Part shown: positions 36,740-44,674 of the stretch, piece after piece | How the letters are laid out: every line of letters starts with the position of its first letter | How positions within the stretch are numbered: position 1 is the first letter of the stretch | Assembly (NCBI RefSeq): GCF_015291725.1 | Contig: NZ_CP030038.1 | Coordinates: 3,585,001 to 3,649,000 of the forward strand | From: Bradyrhizobium sp. CCBAU 51765 | GTDB taxonomy: Bacteria > Pseudomonadota > Alphaproteobacteria > Rhizobiales > Xanthobacteraceae | DNA length: 64,000 nucleotides | Direction of reading: 5' to 3' | The notes under the pieces: model-generated | Database searches by the model: none | Seen by the model: only the letters and a program-made list of their open reading frames with translations | Told to the model about the DNA's origin: nothing | Program-made: the position numbers and the translations under genes

Positions 36740-37738
36740 TCAGTTCGTGCCGCGCAGTTTGCGTGCGGCTTCGATGGCGCTGCCATCGAATGCCGTCGAC
36801 CAGTCGGGTTCACTGCCGCGCAGCTTTCCGGCTTTCTTCAACAGCTCGAAATTGGCCTTGGCCTCGGCCTTCACCTGATCTGTCAGATCGATGGCATAGT
36901 CGGAGGAGGGGATCGACATCTCGATGGCGGTGCTGTCGATCTGCTGGCCCGCGCGATTCATGGTCTCGGTAATCACCTTGGCGGCGCCCGGCACGTCGTC
37001 ACGCAGCAGTTTCTGGCCGTCCATGAAGGCCGCAAGATATTTCGCGAAGGCCTGCGGCTTCGCGGCCAGCGCCTTGCGGTTGGCGACGATGAAGATGGGG
37101 TTGTTGACGATCCCCTTGAAGCTGAAGATCGGTCGCGCGATTCCCTTGGCGATCAGCACCGATACGATCGGCTCCCAATAGATCACCGCATCGACCGAGC
37201 CGCCGGCGAGTGCCGCGATTGCTTCCTGGTCGCCGCTGTTGACGAGTTGAAATTCGCTTTCCTTCCAGCCGCGCGACGCGATGTAGGTCAGGAAGGCGGA
37301 ATAATTGCCGGATCCGATCCTGATTGCGACCTTCTTGCCGCGCAAATCGTCCATCGACTGATAGGGCGATTCCTTGCGGACCACTGTCCGATAGGTGCCG
37401 CCGCCGGAACTTGCGACGCCGATGGCGACCACGTCCGGAGAACGCGACAGCAGCGTCACGAATGGCGTGATCCCGACCTCTCCGACCTCGATGGCGCCGG
37501 TGAGGATGGCTTCGTTGGCCTCGATACCGGTCGACATCTTGGCGACGTCGACGTTCAGGCCGTACTTGTCGGGATATCCGGTGTCCTTCGTCGCGATCGA
37601 CGTGCTGGTCAGTCGATAGGCTGCCCGGATCATGTCCCGATCTGCGTAGGCCAGACGGGCACCGGTCACGAATACGACAGCGATGAGTCCCGCAGAGCAC
37701 AGGGTGCGGCGGGCCTTTCTGAACAGGTCATGATCCAT
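36740..37738 (-). CDS. ABC transporter substrate-binding protein (SsuA/TauA-like)
   Basis: A 332-residue periplasmic binding protein. The signal peptide is about residues 1-32 (ending RLAYA). The NMT1/SsuA-type core includes KKVAIRIGSGNYSAFLTYIASRG and GSVDAVIYWEPIVSVLIAKG, typical of sulfonate and nitrate-type binders. The ligand cannot be told from sequence. It is the first transporter gene after the GntR regulator, 31 bases away. Confidence 0.92.
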   Translation of the reverse strand: MDHDLFRKARRTLCSAGLIAVVFVTGARLAYADRDMIRAAYRLTSTSIATKDTGYPDKYGLNVDVAKMSTGIEANEAILTGAIEVGEVGITPFVTLLSRSPDVVAIGVASSGGGTYRTVVRKESPYQSMDDLRGKKVAIRIGSGNYSAFLTYIASRGWKESEFQLVNSGDQEAIAALAGGSVDAVIYWEPIVSVLIAKGIARPIFSFKGIVNNPIFIVANRKALAAKPQAFAKYLAAFMDGQKLLRDDVPGAAKVITETMNRAGQQIDSTAIEMSIPSSDYAIDLTDQVKAEAKANFELLKKAGKLRGSEPDWSTAFDGSAIEAARKLRGTN

Positions 37739-37769
37739 GGAAATTCCTCGCCAAATCGGCGGCCGCCCG

Positions 37770-38588
37770 TCAGGCGGCCACCAGCGTGAGAGACGGATGG
37801 CTGTCGAGACCGAGAACGTTGTCGATCGAGAATTCGTAGGAATCCGCGTTCATGTAGGCGCGGACCACATCGGCGGTCCGGCCATCCTGAAGCAAGCGCC
37901 GGCGATGAAGCACCAGCACCGGCGCGCGTTCGTTGATCTTGAGATGCTGGGCCGTCTCGCGTCCGGCCGATGCCGCGCGGATCGAGACTTCCGACTTCTT
38001 GATCGGTTGACCGAACACGCGTTCGATCAAATACGCCGTTGAATGGCTCGCAGCTTCCTCCCTTGAGATTGCTGCGACTTCAGCGCGAAGCCAGCCGACG
38101 ACCATTCCGACCGGGCGGTCGTTCAGGAGGTAGAGCCGATCCAGGCGCATCAGCTGGCCACCTTCCGGACAATCGAAGAACGGAGCGATATCCGCCGGGG
38201 AGTCCTGCAGACCAAAGGCCAGCAGCCGGGACGAGGGGGCATGCTTCTGCGCGAAAAGCGTGTCGAAGAGTCTGTCCGCACCGCTCAAGCCCGTTCGGAT
38301 CAGCGGGCGAGCCACGAAGGTGCCCTTGCCCTGCCGGCGATCGATCAAGCCTCTGGTCAGGAGGTCCTCGAATGCTTGCCGCACGGTGATGCGACTGACG
38401 CTCAGATGCCGGCAGAGCGCCGTCTCAGAGGGCAGCATCTGCCCTGGACCGAAATGGCCCCCTTCGATCTTCGCCTCGATTGCCCGGGAGATTTGGAGGT
38501 AGAGCGGCAGCGCGCTGTCGCGCTCCAGAGACAATTCCGAGAGTGTTGCGATGGCTTCCCGTTGTTTCAATCTCTTAACCCGTCCCAA
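37770..38588 (-). CDS. GntR family transcriptional regulator (HutC/UTRA type)
   Basis: A 272-residue regulator. The winged helix (about 25-95; GQMLPSETALCRHLSVSRITVRQAFEDL and GLIDRRQGKGTFVARP) is followed by a UTRA ligand-binding domain. A TTG at 38588 is used as start, with AGGA just before it; a TTG six codons later is possible. It leads the operon it probably controls, and a TAAGA-TG-TCTTA palindrome lies just upstream, consistent with autoregulation. The ligand is probably the transported compound or a product. Confidence 0.88.
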   Translation of the reverse strand: MGRVKRLKQREAIATLSELSLERDSALPLYLQISRAIEAKIEGGHFGPGQMLPSETALCRHLSVSRITVRQAFEDLLTRGLIDRRQGKGTFVARPLIRTGLSGADRLFDTLFAQKHAPSSRLLAFGLQDSPADIAPFFDCPEGGQLMRLDRLYLLNDRPVGMVVGWLRAEVAAISREEAASHSTAYLIERVFGQPIKKSEVSIRAASAGRETAQHLKINERAPVLVLHRRRLLQDGRTADVVRAYMNADSYEFSIDNVLGLDSHPSLTLVAA

Positions 38589-38595
38589 GTTGTCC

Positions 38596-38607
38596 TAAGA
38601 TGTCTTA
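38596..38607. promoter_or_regulatory. Candidate GntR operator TAAGA-TG-TCTTA
   Basis: A 12-bp perfect dyad eight bases upstream of the gntR start codon. Its position would block transcription or translation initiation of the whole operon. The sequence TGTCCTAAGATGTCTTA also contains a direct repeat of TGTCYTA. Confidence 0.45.
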
Positions 38608-38787
38608 TTCAAGAGCCGTGCCAGGTGGGCAAAACGGGCAGAATCGGGCTTGGGAGAGCGGCCAGGGGCGTGCCAAGTGCTTGTGCCGCGTTTCTGGCGG
38701 TCCGGGTGGGAGCGTGCGGCGGACGTCATGCCCGGACCGGCGCGAAGATTGCCGACGGTTGAGGCAGTCTGATTGGGACGGCGGCGT

Positions 38788-39393
38788 TTATTGCGGCATG
38801 GACTTGCGTTGCTTCGCCGGCTTCGCATCACCACCCACATCCACCCCCGCATTGCGCAGCAGCACCGTCGCCGCTTCCTTCGCGGCGCGCGCCATCGCGG
38901 GATCGTCGCGCACGAGGTCCTGGGCGATGGAGCCATCGACCAGCAGCACGAGCTGCGTCGCCAGCGCATCCGCATCGGCAACGCCGAGCTCGGTCAGCCG
39001 GTCGCGAAACCAGATGCGGCGGCTTTCCTTGAAGGCAATCGCGATCTTCTTCACAGCGCGATCCGTGGGACCCAGCTCGGCGACGGCATTGACGAACGGG
39101 CAGCCGCGAAAATCTTTCGCCGCAAACCGCCGCTCCAGCGAATCGAACGTCGCGAGGATCTGCTCGGCCGGAGGTTTGTCGGAGGGACGCTGAGATACGA
39201 AGCGGCGCTCGAGATAGGCCGCGATCAGTGCGTCCTTGGAGGGGAAGTGGTTGTAGAGCGTGCGCTTGGAGATGCCGATCTCGGCCGCGATGGTGTCGAC
39301 GCCGATGGCGCGAATGCCTTGCAGGTAGAACAGCTTGTCGGCGGTCTCGAGGATCCGCTCTTTCATCGTCTGTTGTTTGGGCGGGGGAGCCAT
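38788..39393 (-). CDS. TetR family transcriptional regulator
   Basis: A 201-residue repressor with an N-terminal TetR helix-turn-helix (ILETADKLFYLQGIRAIGVDTIAAEIGISKRTLYNHFPSKDALI region, about 12-55, key motif TLYNHF). The helical C-terminal domain contains a single conserved CPFVN cysteine. It is divergent from an MFS transporter gene across 129 bases and very likely represses it. The ATG at 39393 follows GGGGGAGC. Confidence 0.92.
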   Translation of the reverse strand: MAPPPKQQTMKERILETADKLFYLQGIRAIGVDTIAAEIGISKRTLYNHFPSKDALIAAYLERRFVSQRPSDKPPAEQILATFDSLERRFAAKDFRGCPFVNAVAELGPTDRAVKKIAIAFKESRRIWFRDRLTELGVADADALATQLVLLVDGSIAQDLVRDDPAMARAAKEAATVLLRNAGVDVGGDAKPAKQRKSMPQ

Positions 39394-39434
39394 GCGGCAG
39401 CACGCGTCCTGTTCGCTTGACAGCACCTGACATC

Positions 39435-39462
39435 CATAGCCTATGTAAACAGGTCTGTGTAC
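39435..39462. promoter_or_regulatory. Candidate TetR operators between tetR and the MFS gene
   Basis: Two dyads lie side by side: CATAG-C-CTATG (39435-39445, perfect) and the imperfect GTAAACAGGTCTGTGTAC (39445-39462; six of seven arm positions pair). A TTGACA hexamer at 39417-39422 precedes them in the MFS direction. This is a typical arrangement for repression by a divergent TetR protein. Confidence 0.45.
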
Positions 39463-39522
39463 CCAAAATCATCGGCAAAAGCAGACGACGGCATTTGCGC
39501 CGTGCCGACGAGGGAGAAGAAA

Positions 39523-40761
39523 ATGCCCCTGCTGCAGGTCCTGCGTCCGACCTTGCCGATCCTGATCGGCGCCTCGATCATGCTGACGCTGAGCATGGGG
39601 CTGCGGCAGAGCCTCGGCATCTTCATGCAGCCGCTGACGCACGACATCCACATTTCGATCTCGGATTTCACGCTGGCGCTGGCCGTGCAGAACCTCGCCT
39701 GGGGCTTTCTCCAGCCGCCCGCCGGCGCGCTCACCGCGCGTTACGGCTTCCGCCCGATCATGATCGCGGGCGCGCTGATGTACATTGCGGGGCTCGTGCT
39801 GATGGCAACCGCGAACGGGCTCGTCAGCATCATGATCGGAGCGGGGGTGCTGATCGGGACGTCGCTGGCCTGCACCGCGGCGGCGATCGCGATGTCGGTG
39901 GCGGCGCGCGCGGTGCCGGAAACGGTGCGCTCCACCGTGCTCGGCATCGTCTCCGGCGCGGGCTCGCTCGGCGCGCTGTTGTCGGCGCCGATCGGGCAGA
40001 TGCTCAACGAGGGTTTCGGCTGGCGCATCGGCCTTGCCGGCTTCGTGGTCATGTCGGTGCTGATGATCCCCGCCGCCTGGTATGCCGGCCGTGTCGACAG
40101 TATCCCGCTGCCGAAGCCGGCCGCCGACGAGATCGACGATGCCACGGCGGCGGCAGCGGCGAGGACCGCATTCGGCAATGCCTCCTTCGTGGTGATGACC
40201 TGCGCCTATCTCGTCTGCGGCATGCAGCTCGTGTTTCTCACCACGCACCTGCCGTCGTATCTGGCGATATGCGGCCTCGATCCGATGCTGAGCGCGCAGA
40301 CGCTCGGCATGATCGGCGGCTTCAACGTGCTGGGCTCGCTGTTCTTCGGCTGGGCCGGCCAGCGCTGGAACAAGCTGGCGCTGCTCGGCGGCATCTACAT
40401 CCTGCGCTCGCTGGCGCTCGCCTGGTACTTCACGCTGCCGGCGACGCCGTTCTCGACGCTGCTGTTCGGCGCGATCATGGGCTTTTTGTGGATGGGCGTC
40501 GGCCCGCTGGTCGCGGGCGCGGTCGCCGAGATGTTCGGCCTGCGCTGGCAGGCGATGATCCAGGGCCTCGCCTTCATGAGCCACCAGATCGGTAGCTTCC
40601 TCGGTGCCTATGGGGGAGGGGTGCTCTACGACGCGCTCGGCTCCTACACCATGGCCTGGCGCATCGGCGTCGCGCTGGGCCTTGCCGGCGGCATCGTGCA
40701 GGTTGCATTCGCATTGATCCGCCCGTCGCAGCCGCCGGCGCCGGTGTTGCGGACGGCGTAG
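39523..40761 (+). CDS. MFS transporter
   Basis: A 412-residue 12-helix major facilitator. The central loop (about 190-215) is short. Segments such as MLTLSMGLRQSLGIFMQPLT and the C-terminal GGGVLYDALGSYTMAWRIGV resemble the OFA/OxlT-like or cyanate-type group, so it may be an importer or exporter of organic anions. The ATG at 39523 follows AGGGAGAAG; an upstream GTG is less likely. It is divergent from tetR. Confidence 0.9.
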   Translation: MPLLQVLRPTLPILIGASIMLTLSMGLRQSLGIFMQPLTHDIHISISDFTLALAVQNLAWGFLQPPAGALTARYGFRPIMIAGALMYIAGLVLMATANGLVSIMIGAGVLIGTSLACTAAAIAMSVAARAVPETVRSTVLGIVSGAGSLGALLSAPIGQMLNEGFGWRIGLAGFVVMSVLMIPAAWYAGRVDSIPLPKPAADEIDDATAAAAARTAFGNASFVVMTCAYLVCGMQLVFLTTHLPSYLAICGLDPMLSAQTLGMIGGFNVLGSLFFGWAGQRWNKLALLGGIYILRSLALAWYFTLPATPFSTLLFGAIMGFLWMGVGPLVAGAVAEMFGLRWQAMIQGLAFMSHQIGSFLGAYGGGVLYDALGSYTMAWRIGVALGLAGGIVQVAFALIRPSQPPAPVLRTA

Positions 40762-41080
40762 CAGGGCGACCGGTCGCTTTCCTCAGCTTGGGAGCTTTCA
40801 GCGGACGCCGCGCAGTTTGGAGCGGACGTCTGGGGCTTCGGCTGACGCCTGCGTTTTCGAGCGAAGTGGACACCGCTTCGCGTCAAGAAAACGCGTCAAG
40901 GCTAGGATCCAGAGCCATTCCGAATCCATCGGAACGGGAAAGGCTTCCAGGTCACCAGGAATGGCGCCCAGCGTAGCCCTATCGGAAGCCATGTTGGAGT
41001 CTGTCTTGCTAGGACTTGTCGGACGTCAAGTCGTCTGATCACAAAACCGCTAGCACGCCCCTCGCCACAGGGACTAAGAC
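40762..41080. other. Gene-free region with a dispersed repeat
   Basis: The only recognisable content is a repeat near 40851-40900 (GAAGTGG...TTCGCGTCAAGAAAACGCGTC), seen in inverted form at 59731-59777. No reading frame looks coding. Confidence 0.5.
40851..40900. repeat. Dispersed repeat, family G copy 1
   Basis: Carries TTCGCGTCAAGAAAACGCGTC, preceded by GCGAAGTGGACACCG. The other copy (59731-59777) is on the opposite strand with GACGCGTTTTCTTGACGCGAA and a CACTTCGC end. It is a common short bradyrhizobial intergenic repeat. Confidence 0.7.
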
Positions 41081-41362
41081 ATGGAATGGGCGGGCCATAC
41101 GACGCATTGGACACTTGAGACCGGAGCTAAGGTGTGGCTGAGGACCAATTCCGGATTTCACGATTTTCCACCGGCAGGAACCGACCTGCCGATCATACTG
41201 GGTGATGCAACTGTCATCAGTACCCAGGTGGTGAGCTCGTCGCCGAGCAAGCTTGTCCTCGAGCTGGACGACGGCCATCGCCGAAGTCTGACGCCGGGCG
41301 CTTCACGCCTATCGCCTCGCGGATTTCCGGGCTCAGAGTGGATCGTGCAGCGGCGCGTGTAG
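41081..41362 (+). CDS. Small hypothetical protein
   Basis: A 93-residue frame with protein-like character: VWLRTNSGFHDFPPAGT, LPIILGDATVISTQVV, KLVLELDDGHRR and a final WIVQRRV suggest a small beta barrel. AGGGAC lies about seven bases before the ATG. No family is recognised. It lies in an accessory stretch between the MFS gene and rpmG and may be lineage-specific. Confidence 0.5.
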   Translation: MEWAGHTTHWTLETGAKVWLRTNSGFHDFPPAGTDLPIILGDATVISTQVVSSSPSKLVLELDDGHRRSLTPGASRLSPRGFPGSEWIVQRRV

Positions 41363-41545
41363 CTAAGCGGTCGGCCGCTCGTCACGCGTCGAACGAAGTG
41401 ATTTGTACCGATCAATCTGGTTTGCAAGGCGGACCCAGCTTTGCGACAGAGACTTCAGGAGTCTTGCTTCAGTCTCGTCGCGCGCTGATTGCATCAAGCT
41501 GAGGCATTCAATGGACTTGGCTCGACAATGTTTCACCGTTTCCAT
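41363..41545 (-). CDS. Small rhizobial hypothetical protein
   Basis: A 60-residue helical protein (METVKHCRAKSIECLSLMQS...LLKSLSQSWVRLANQID). It resembles a family of short proteins, with CRAKAxECL...LLxLAxSWxRLA patterns, that is abundant in bradyrhizobia and has no known function. The ATG at 41545 is used; an in-frame ATG 15 codons upstream is possible. It converges with the preceding small gene, sharing the intergenic base. Confidence 0.6.
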   Translation of the reverse strand: METVKHCRAKSIECLSLMQSARDETEARLLKSLSQSWVRLANQIDRYKSLRSTRDERPTA

Positions 41546-42045
41546 GAATGCACCCCACCCAATCGCCAAACATGTCCGCCAGCTTGACATACTTCCGGGC
41601 GAAAATCTGTGGGCTGGCTCACATTTCTTGTTGCGCCTGGTTCCGCCGCCATAAATGCGCTGAGCGTGGTCGACAGCATCGAGCAAGGCAAGCCAGCGCC
41701 TGTTTCGTGCGGTTCTTAGGCGTCTCTACACGGTTCGATAAGTGGTCGGTTCTGCGCTGAGGTCGCGGAGGCTGCGCGGCGTCACCTCGAGGATTGTGCG
41801 GCACAGCCGAGGCCCATGATCCAAGAGCATCGCGGGCGAGTCTCGGGATACGGAATCGACGGGTGCTGTCATCCTCATTCCGTCATTGCGAGCGCAGCGA
41901 AGAAATCCAGAGTGCCTCTGCGGAACGATTCTGGATTGCTTCGTCGCAAGAGCCCCTCGCAATGACGCCGTGGAAAAGAGTGGCGCGTCGATCTCCTTCT
42001 CGTGCCCCGGACACGCGCAGCGTCCGGGACATGTCGCGGAGAAAA
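41546..42045. other. Gene-free region with an interspersed repeat
   Basis: About 500 bases between the small hypothetical gene and the rpmG terminator. The only structured element is the family B repeat at 41881-41967. No coding frame is supported. Confidence 0.5.
41881..41967. repeat. Interspersed repeat, family B copy 2
   Basis: The element is bounded by CGTCATTGCGAGCG and CCTCGCAATGACG. The 28 bases at 41920-41947 equal 27749-27776 in the same orientation, though the left half is shorter than in copy 1. Confidence 0.85.
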
Positions 42046-42073
42046 TGAAAACGGGGCCCGTGAGGGGCCCCGT
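42046..42073 (-). terminator. Terminator of rpmG
   Basis: The hairpin arms ACGGGGCCC (42051-42059) and GGGCCCCGT (42065-42073) enclose a five-base loop. On the minus strand they are followed by TTTTCATTTTC. It lies 25 bases past the rpmG stop. Confidence 0.9.
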
Positions 42074-42097
42074 CAAAGTCTTCAACGTCCCGCGATC

Positions 42098-42265
42098 TTA
42101 CTTGATCTTGGCTTCGCGGAATTCGACGTGCTTGCGCGCTACCGGGTCGTACTTCTTCTTGACCAGCTTGTCGGTCATGGTGCGCGAGTTCTTCTTGGCG
42201 ACGTAGTAGAAGCCGGTGTCGGCCGAGGACACGAGCTTGACCTTGATGGTGACCGCTTTGGCCAT
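42098..42265 (-). CDS. rpmG: 50S ribosomal protein L33
   Basis: A 55-residue basic ribosomal protein ([18 protein letters not shown]...[24 protein letters not shown]...). It is of the cysteine-free L33 type, lacking the zinc-binding CxxC pairs, so it needs no zinc. It is monocistronic with its own strong terminator. In related genomes rpmG usually lies next to pleD; here about 10 kb separate them. Confidence 0.97.
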   Translation of the reverse strand: MAKAVTIKVKLVSSADTGFYYVAKKNSRTMTDKLVKKKYDPVARKHVEFREAKIK

Positions 42266-42389
42266 GTTCTGAACCTCAGAATATCGGGGAATCTGGAGCC
42301 GGCCAAACGGCCCGCGTTGGCCGGCAACCTAGCCAGAAACCGCCTGATGTCAAGGTTTTACAGCCCGAGAACCACCCAAATCGGGCCTA

Positions 42390-43715
42390 TTACCCCTCAA
42401 AGAACCGGTTTTTCGGCCGCGGCAGGCCCAGATTCTCCCTCAAAGTGGGCCCTTCATACTCTTTGCGGAAAATCCCGCGCTTCTGGAGCTCCGGGACGAC
42501 CTTGTCGACGAAATCGTCGAGGCCGGCGGGCAGGAACGGGAACATGATGTTGAAGCCGTCGGAGCCACGCCCGACCAGCCACTCCTCCATCTGGTCGGCG
42601 ATGGTCTTTGCGGTCCCGACAAAGGACAGGCCGCCATAGCCGCCGACGCGCTGGGCGAGCTGGCGCACGGTGAGCTTTTCGCGCGCGGCGAGATCGACCA
42701 TGCGCTGACGGCCGCTCTTGCTGGCGTTGGTCTCGGGGATCTCCGGCAGAGGGCCGTCGGGATCGAAGCCGGATGCATCGGTGCCGAGGATGACGGAGAG
42801 CGAGGCAATGGCGCTGTCGTAGTGCACGCGGCTGTCGAGCAGGGCGCGCTTCTCCCTGGCCTCATCGACGCTGTCGCCGACCACGACGAAGGCGCCGGGC
42901 AGGATCTTGAGGTGCTCGGGATCGCGGCCGATCTTCTCCATGCGGCCCTTGATGTCGGCGTAGAGCTTCTGGCCGTCGGCGAGGCTGCCGCCGCCGGTGA
43001 ACACGGCTTCCGCGGTCTCGGCCGCAAGCTGCTTGCCGTCTTCGGAGGCGCCGGCCTGCACGATCACGGGCCAGCCCTGCACGGGACGGGCGATGTTGAG
43101 GGGACCGCGAACTTTCAGATATTTGCCCTTGTGGTCGAGCGTATGCATCTTCGCGGGATCGAAGAACAGGCCGCTCTCGACGTCCCGTACGAAGGCGTCG
43201 TCGGCGAAGGAATCCCAGAGGCCGGTGACGACGTCGTAGAATTCGCGGGCGCGCTTGTAGCGCTCGGCGTGCTCCATATGGTCGTCGAGGCCGAAGTTGA
43301 GTGCGGCGTCAGGATTCGAGGTGGTGACGATGTTCCAGCCGGCGCGGCCACCGCTGATGTGATCGAGCGAGGCGAAGCGGCGTGCGACGTGATAGGGCTC
43401 GTCGAAGGTGGTCGAGCCTGTCGCGATCAGGCCTATGCGCTCGGTGACGGCCGAGAGCGCGGACAATAGCGTGAACGGTTCGAACGAGGTCACGGTGTGG
43501 CTGCGCTTGAGCGCATTGATCGGCATGTTGAGGACGGCGAGGTGATCGGCCATGAAGAAGGCGTCGAACCTGCCGGCCTCGAGCTTCCGGATCAGCGTCT
43601 TGATGTGCGAGAAGTTGAAATTGGCGTCGGGCCAGGCCCCTGGATAGCGCCATGCGGCGGTGTGGATGCTGATCGGGCGCATGAACGCGCCAAGCTTGAG
43701 TTGCCGTTGTGCCAT
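42390..43715 (-). CDS. LLM class flavin-dependent monooxygenase (NtaA/SnaA/DszA family)
   Basis: A 441-residue bacterial luciferase-like TIM-barrel enzyme that uses reduced FMN from a separate reductase to oxygenate organic substrates. Family markers are LGAFMRPISIHTAAWRYP, FDAFFMADHLAVLN, SGGRAGWNIVTTSNP and PVIVQAGASEDGKQLAA. Members act on nitrilotriacetate, pristinamycin or dibenzothiophene sulfone. The substrate is unknown and no reductase is adjacent. It lies 3.8 kb from the SsuABC-like operon; a link is speculative. Confidence 0.93.
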   Translation of the reverse strand: MAQRQLKLGAFMRPISIHTAAWRYPGAWPDANFNFSHIKTLIRKLEAGRFDAFFMADHLAVLNMPINALKRSHTVTSFEPFTLLSALSAVTERIGLIATGSTTFDEPYHVARRFASLDHISGGRAGWNIVTTSNPDAALNFGLDDHMEHAERYKRAREFYDVVTGLWDSFADDAFVRDVESGLFFDPAKMHTLDHKGKYLKVRGPLNIARPVQGWPVIVQAGASEDGKQLAAETAEAVFTGGGSLADGQKLYADIKGRMEKIGRDPEHLKILPGAFVVVGDSVDEAREKRALLDSRVHYDSAIASLSVILGTDASGFDPDGPLPEIPETNASKSGRQRMVDLAAREKLTVRQLAQRVGGYGGLSFVGTAKTIADQMEEWLVGRGSDGFNIMFPFLPAGLDDFVDKVVPELQKRGIFRKEYEGPTLRENLGLPRPKNRFFEG

Positions 43716-43824
43716 CGCCCGGGGTCCGTTCTTGGTGACGCTCGGGAAGACATAGGGACGCGGCGGAGCTCCGCCATCGGGCGCGGCGGGAAGATTATTT
43801 TGTTTTTTGCAGATCTCTCAGCAC

Positions 43825-43866
43825 GTCATTCCGGGGCGCGCCTCTTGGCGCGAACCCGGAATGACG
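43825..43866. repeat. Short family A hairpin
   Basis: GTCATTCCGGGGCGCGCC and GGCGCGAACCCGGAATGAC form a near-perfect hairpin, the minimal version of the elements at 21446 and 23303. It lies between the flavin monooxygenase and NUDIX genes. Confidence 0.8.
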
Positions 43867-43890
43867 AGGAGAGAGCCGCGCCATGACGGC

Positions 43891-44643
43891 CTAGCTCAAA
43901 ATATCCTTCTGCATCCTGCCGCCGTAGAAATGGAAGAACGGCACCGGCGCATCGTGGCGGAGCGGGCCGGTGGCAAGGCGGGTGTCGAGCTCGTTGAGCA
44001 CGTTGCGCGTCATCGGATGGAGGTCGGCGAGCGGTTTCGAGCCGAGCTCGACCCAGACCAGTTCGACCAGCTCGGCATCGGCATGGATCACGCCCTCGAC
44101 GCGATGGGTGATCGCGGAGGCATCGGCGGTGAAGAAGCGCGTGTCGAACCGCTTGACGCGGCCGGGCGGGGTGATCGCACGCGCGATCAGGAACAGACTG
44201 GACGGATCGGGCAGCAGGCCCGCATCCGCAAAGGGCTGCCAAGGGCCGTCGAGCCTCGTCACCTTGCCCTCAGCCTTGCGGCCGAGGCACAGGCCGGTTT
44301 CCTCACAGGCCTCGCGGATCGCGGCAATGGCGAGCGATTTCGCGCGCGAGGCCGGCGTCTTCGGGCTGCCCTTGGCGAGATTGGCCTCCAGCTCCGCGGT
44401 GATGGGCGCAGCACATGGCACGCGATAGTCGGCCTTGTCGACGCGGCCGCCCGGGAAGACGAATTTGCCGGGCATGAACACCACCTTGTCGTGGCGCTTG
44501 CCGACCAGCACTTTCGGAATGGCGCCGCTGCGATCGACCAGGATCAGTGTCGCCGCATCCCGTGGGCGGAAATAGGGATGATGGTCGGCTTCCTTCTCCT
44601 CGTGGACTTTGGTTTTCTCCGCTGCCTGCGCAATTTCCGTCAT
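43891..44643 (-). CDS. NUDIX hydrolase with interrupted Nudix box (NUDT19-like)
   Basis: A 250-residue hydrolase of nucleoside-diphosphate-linked compounds. The Nudix box is split: FPGGRVDKAD is followed by about 30 extra residues before AIREACEETGLCLG, which carries the metal-binding glutamates. Such an insertion is known in NUDT19-type CoA or nucleotide diphosphatases. The usual first Glu of Gx5E is Asp. It is the last gene of the topA-rnr-DUF983 operon, 31 bases after DUF983. Confidence 0.88.
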   Translation of the reverse strand: MTEIAQAAEKTKVHEEKEADHHPYFRPRDAATLILVDRSGAIPKVLVGKRHDKVVFMPGKFVFPGGRVDKADYRVPCAAPITAELEANLAKGSPKTPASRAKSLAIAAIREACEETGLCLGRKAEGKVTRLDGPWQPFADAGLLPDPSSLFLIARAITPPGRVKRFDTRFFTADASAITHRVEGVIHADAELVELVWVELGSKPLADLHPMTRNVLNELDTRLATGPLRHDAPVPFFHFYGGRMQKDILS

Positions 44644-44674
44644 GTCCTCACCCAAACCGCTTCTTGCTTGTTGC

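Noticed and set aside
41687..42045. Possible tRNA or small RNA before rpmG
   Set aside because: No cloverleaf or conserved tRNA boxes were found; the structure present is a family B repeat.
42390..43715. Assignment of the flavin monooxygenase to the SsuABC-like operon as an SsuD
   Set aside because: It lies several kilobases away behind a TetR/MFS pair and rpmG and belongs to the NtaA/DszA branch, so a shared pathway is only speculation.
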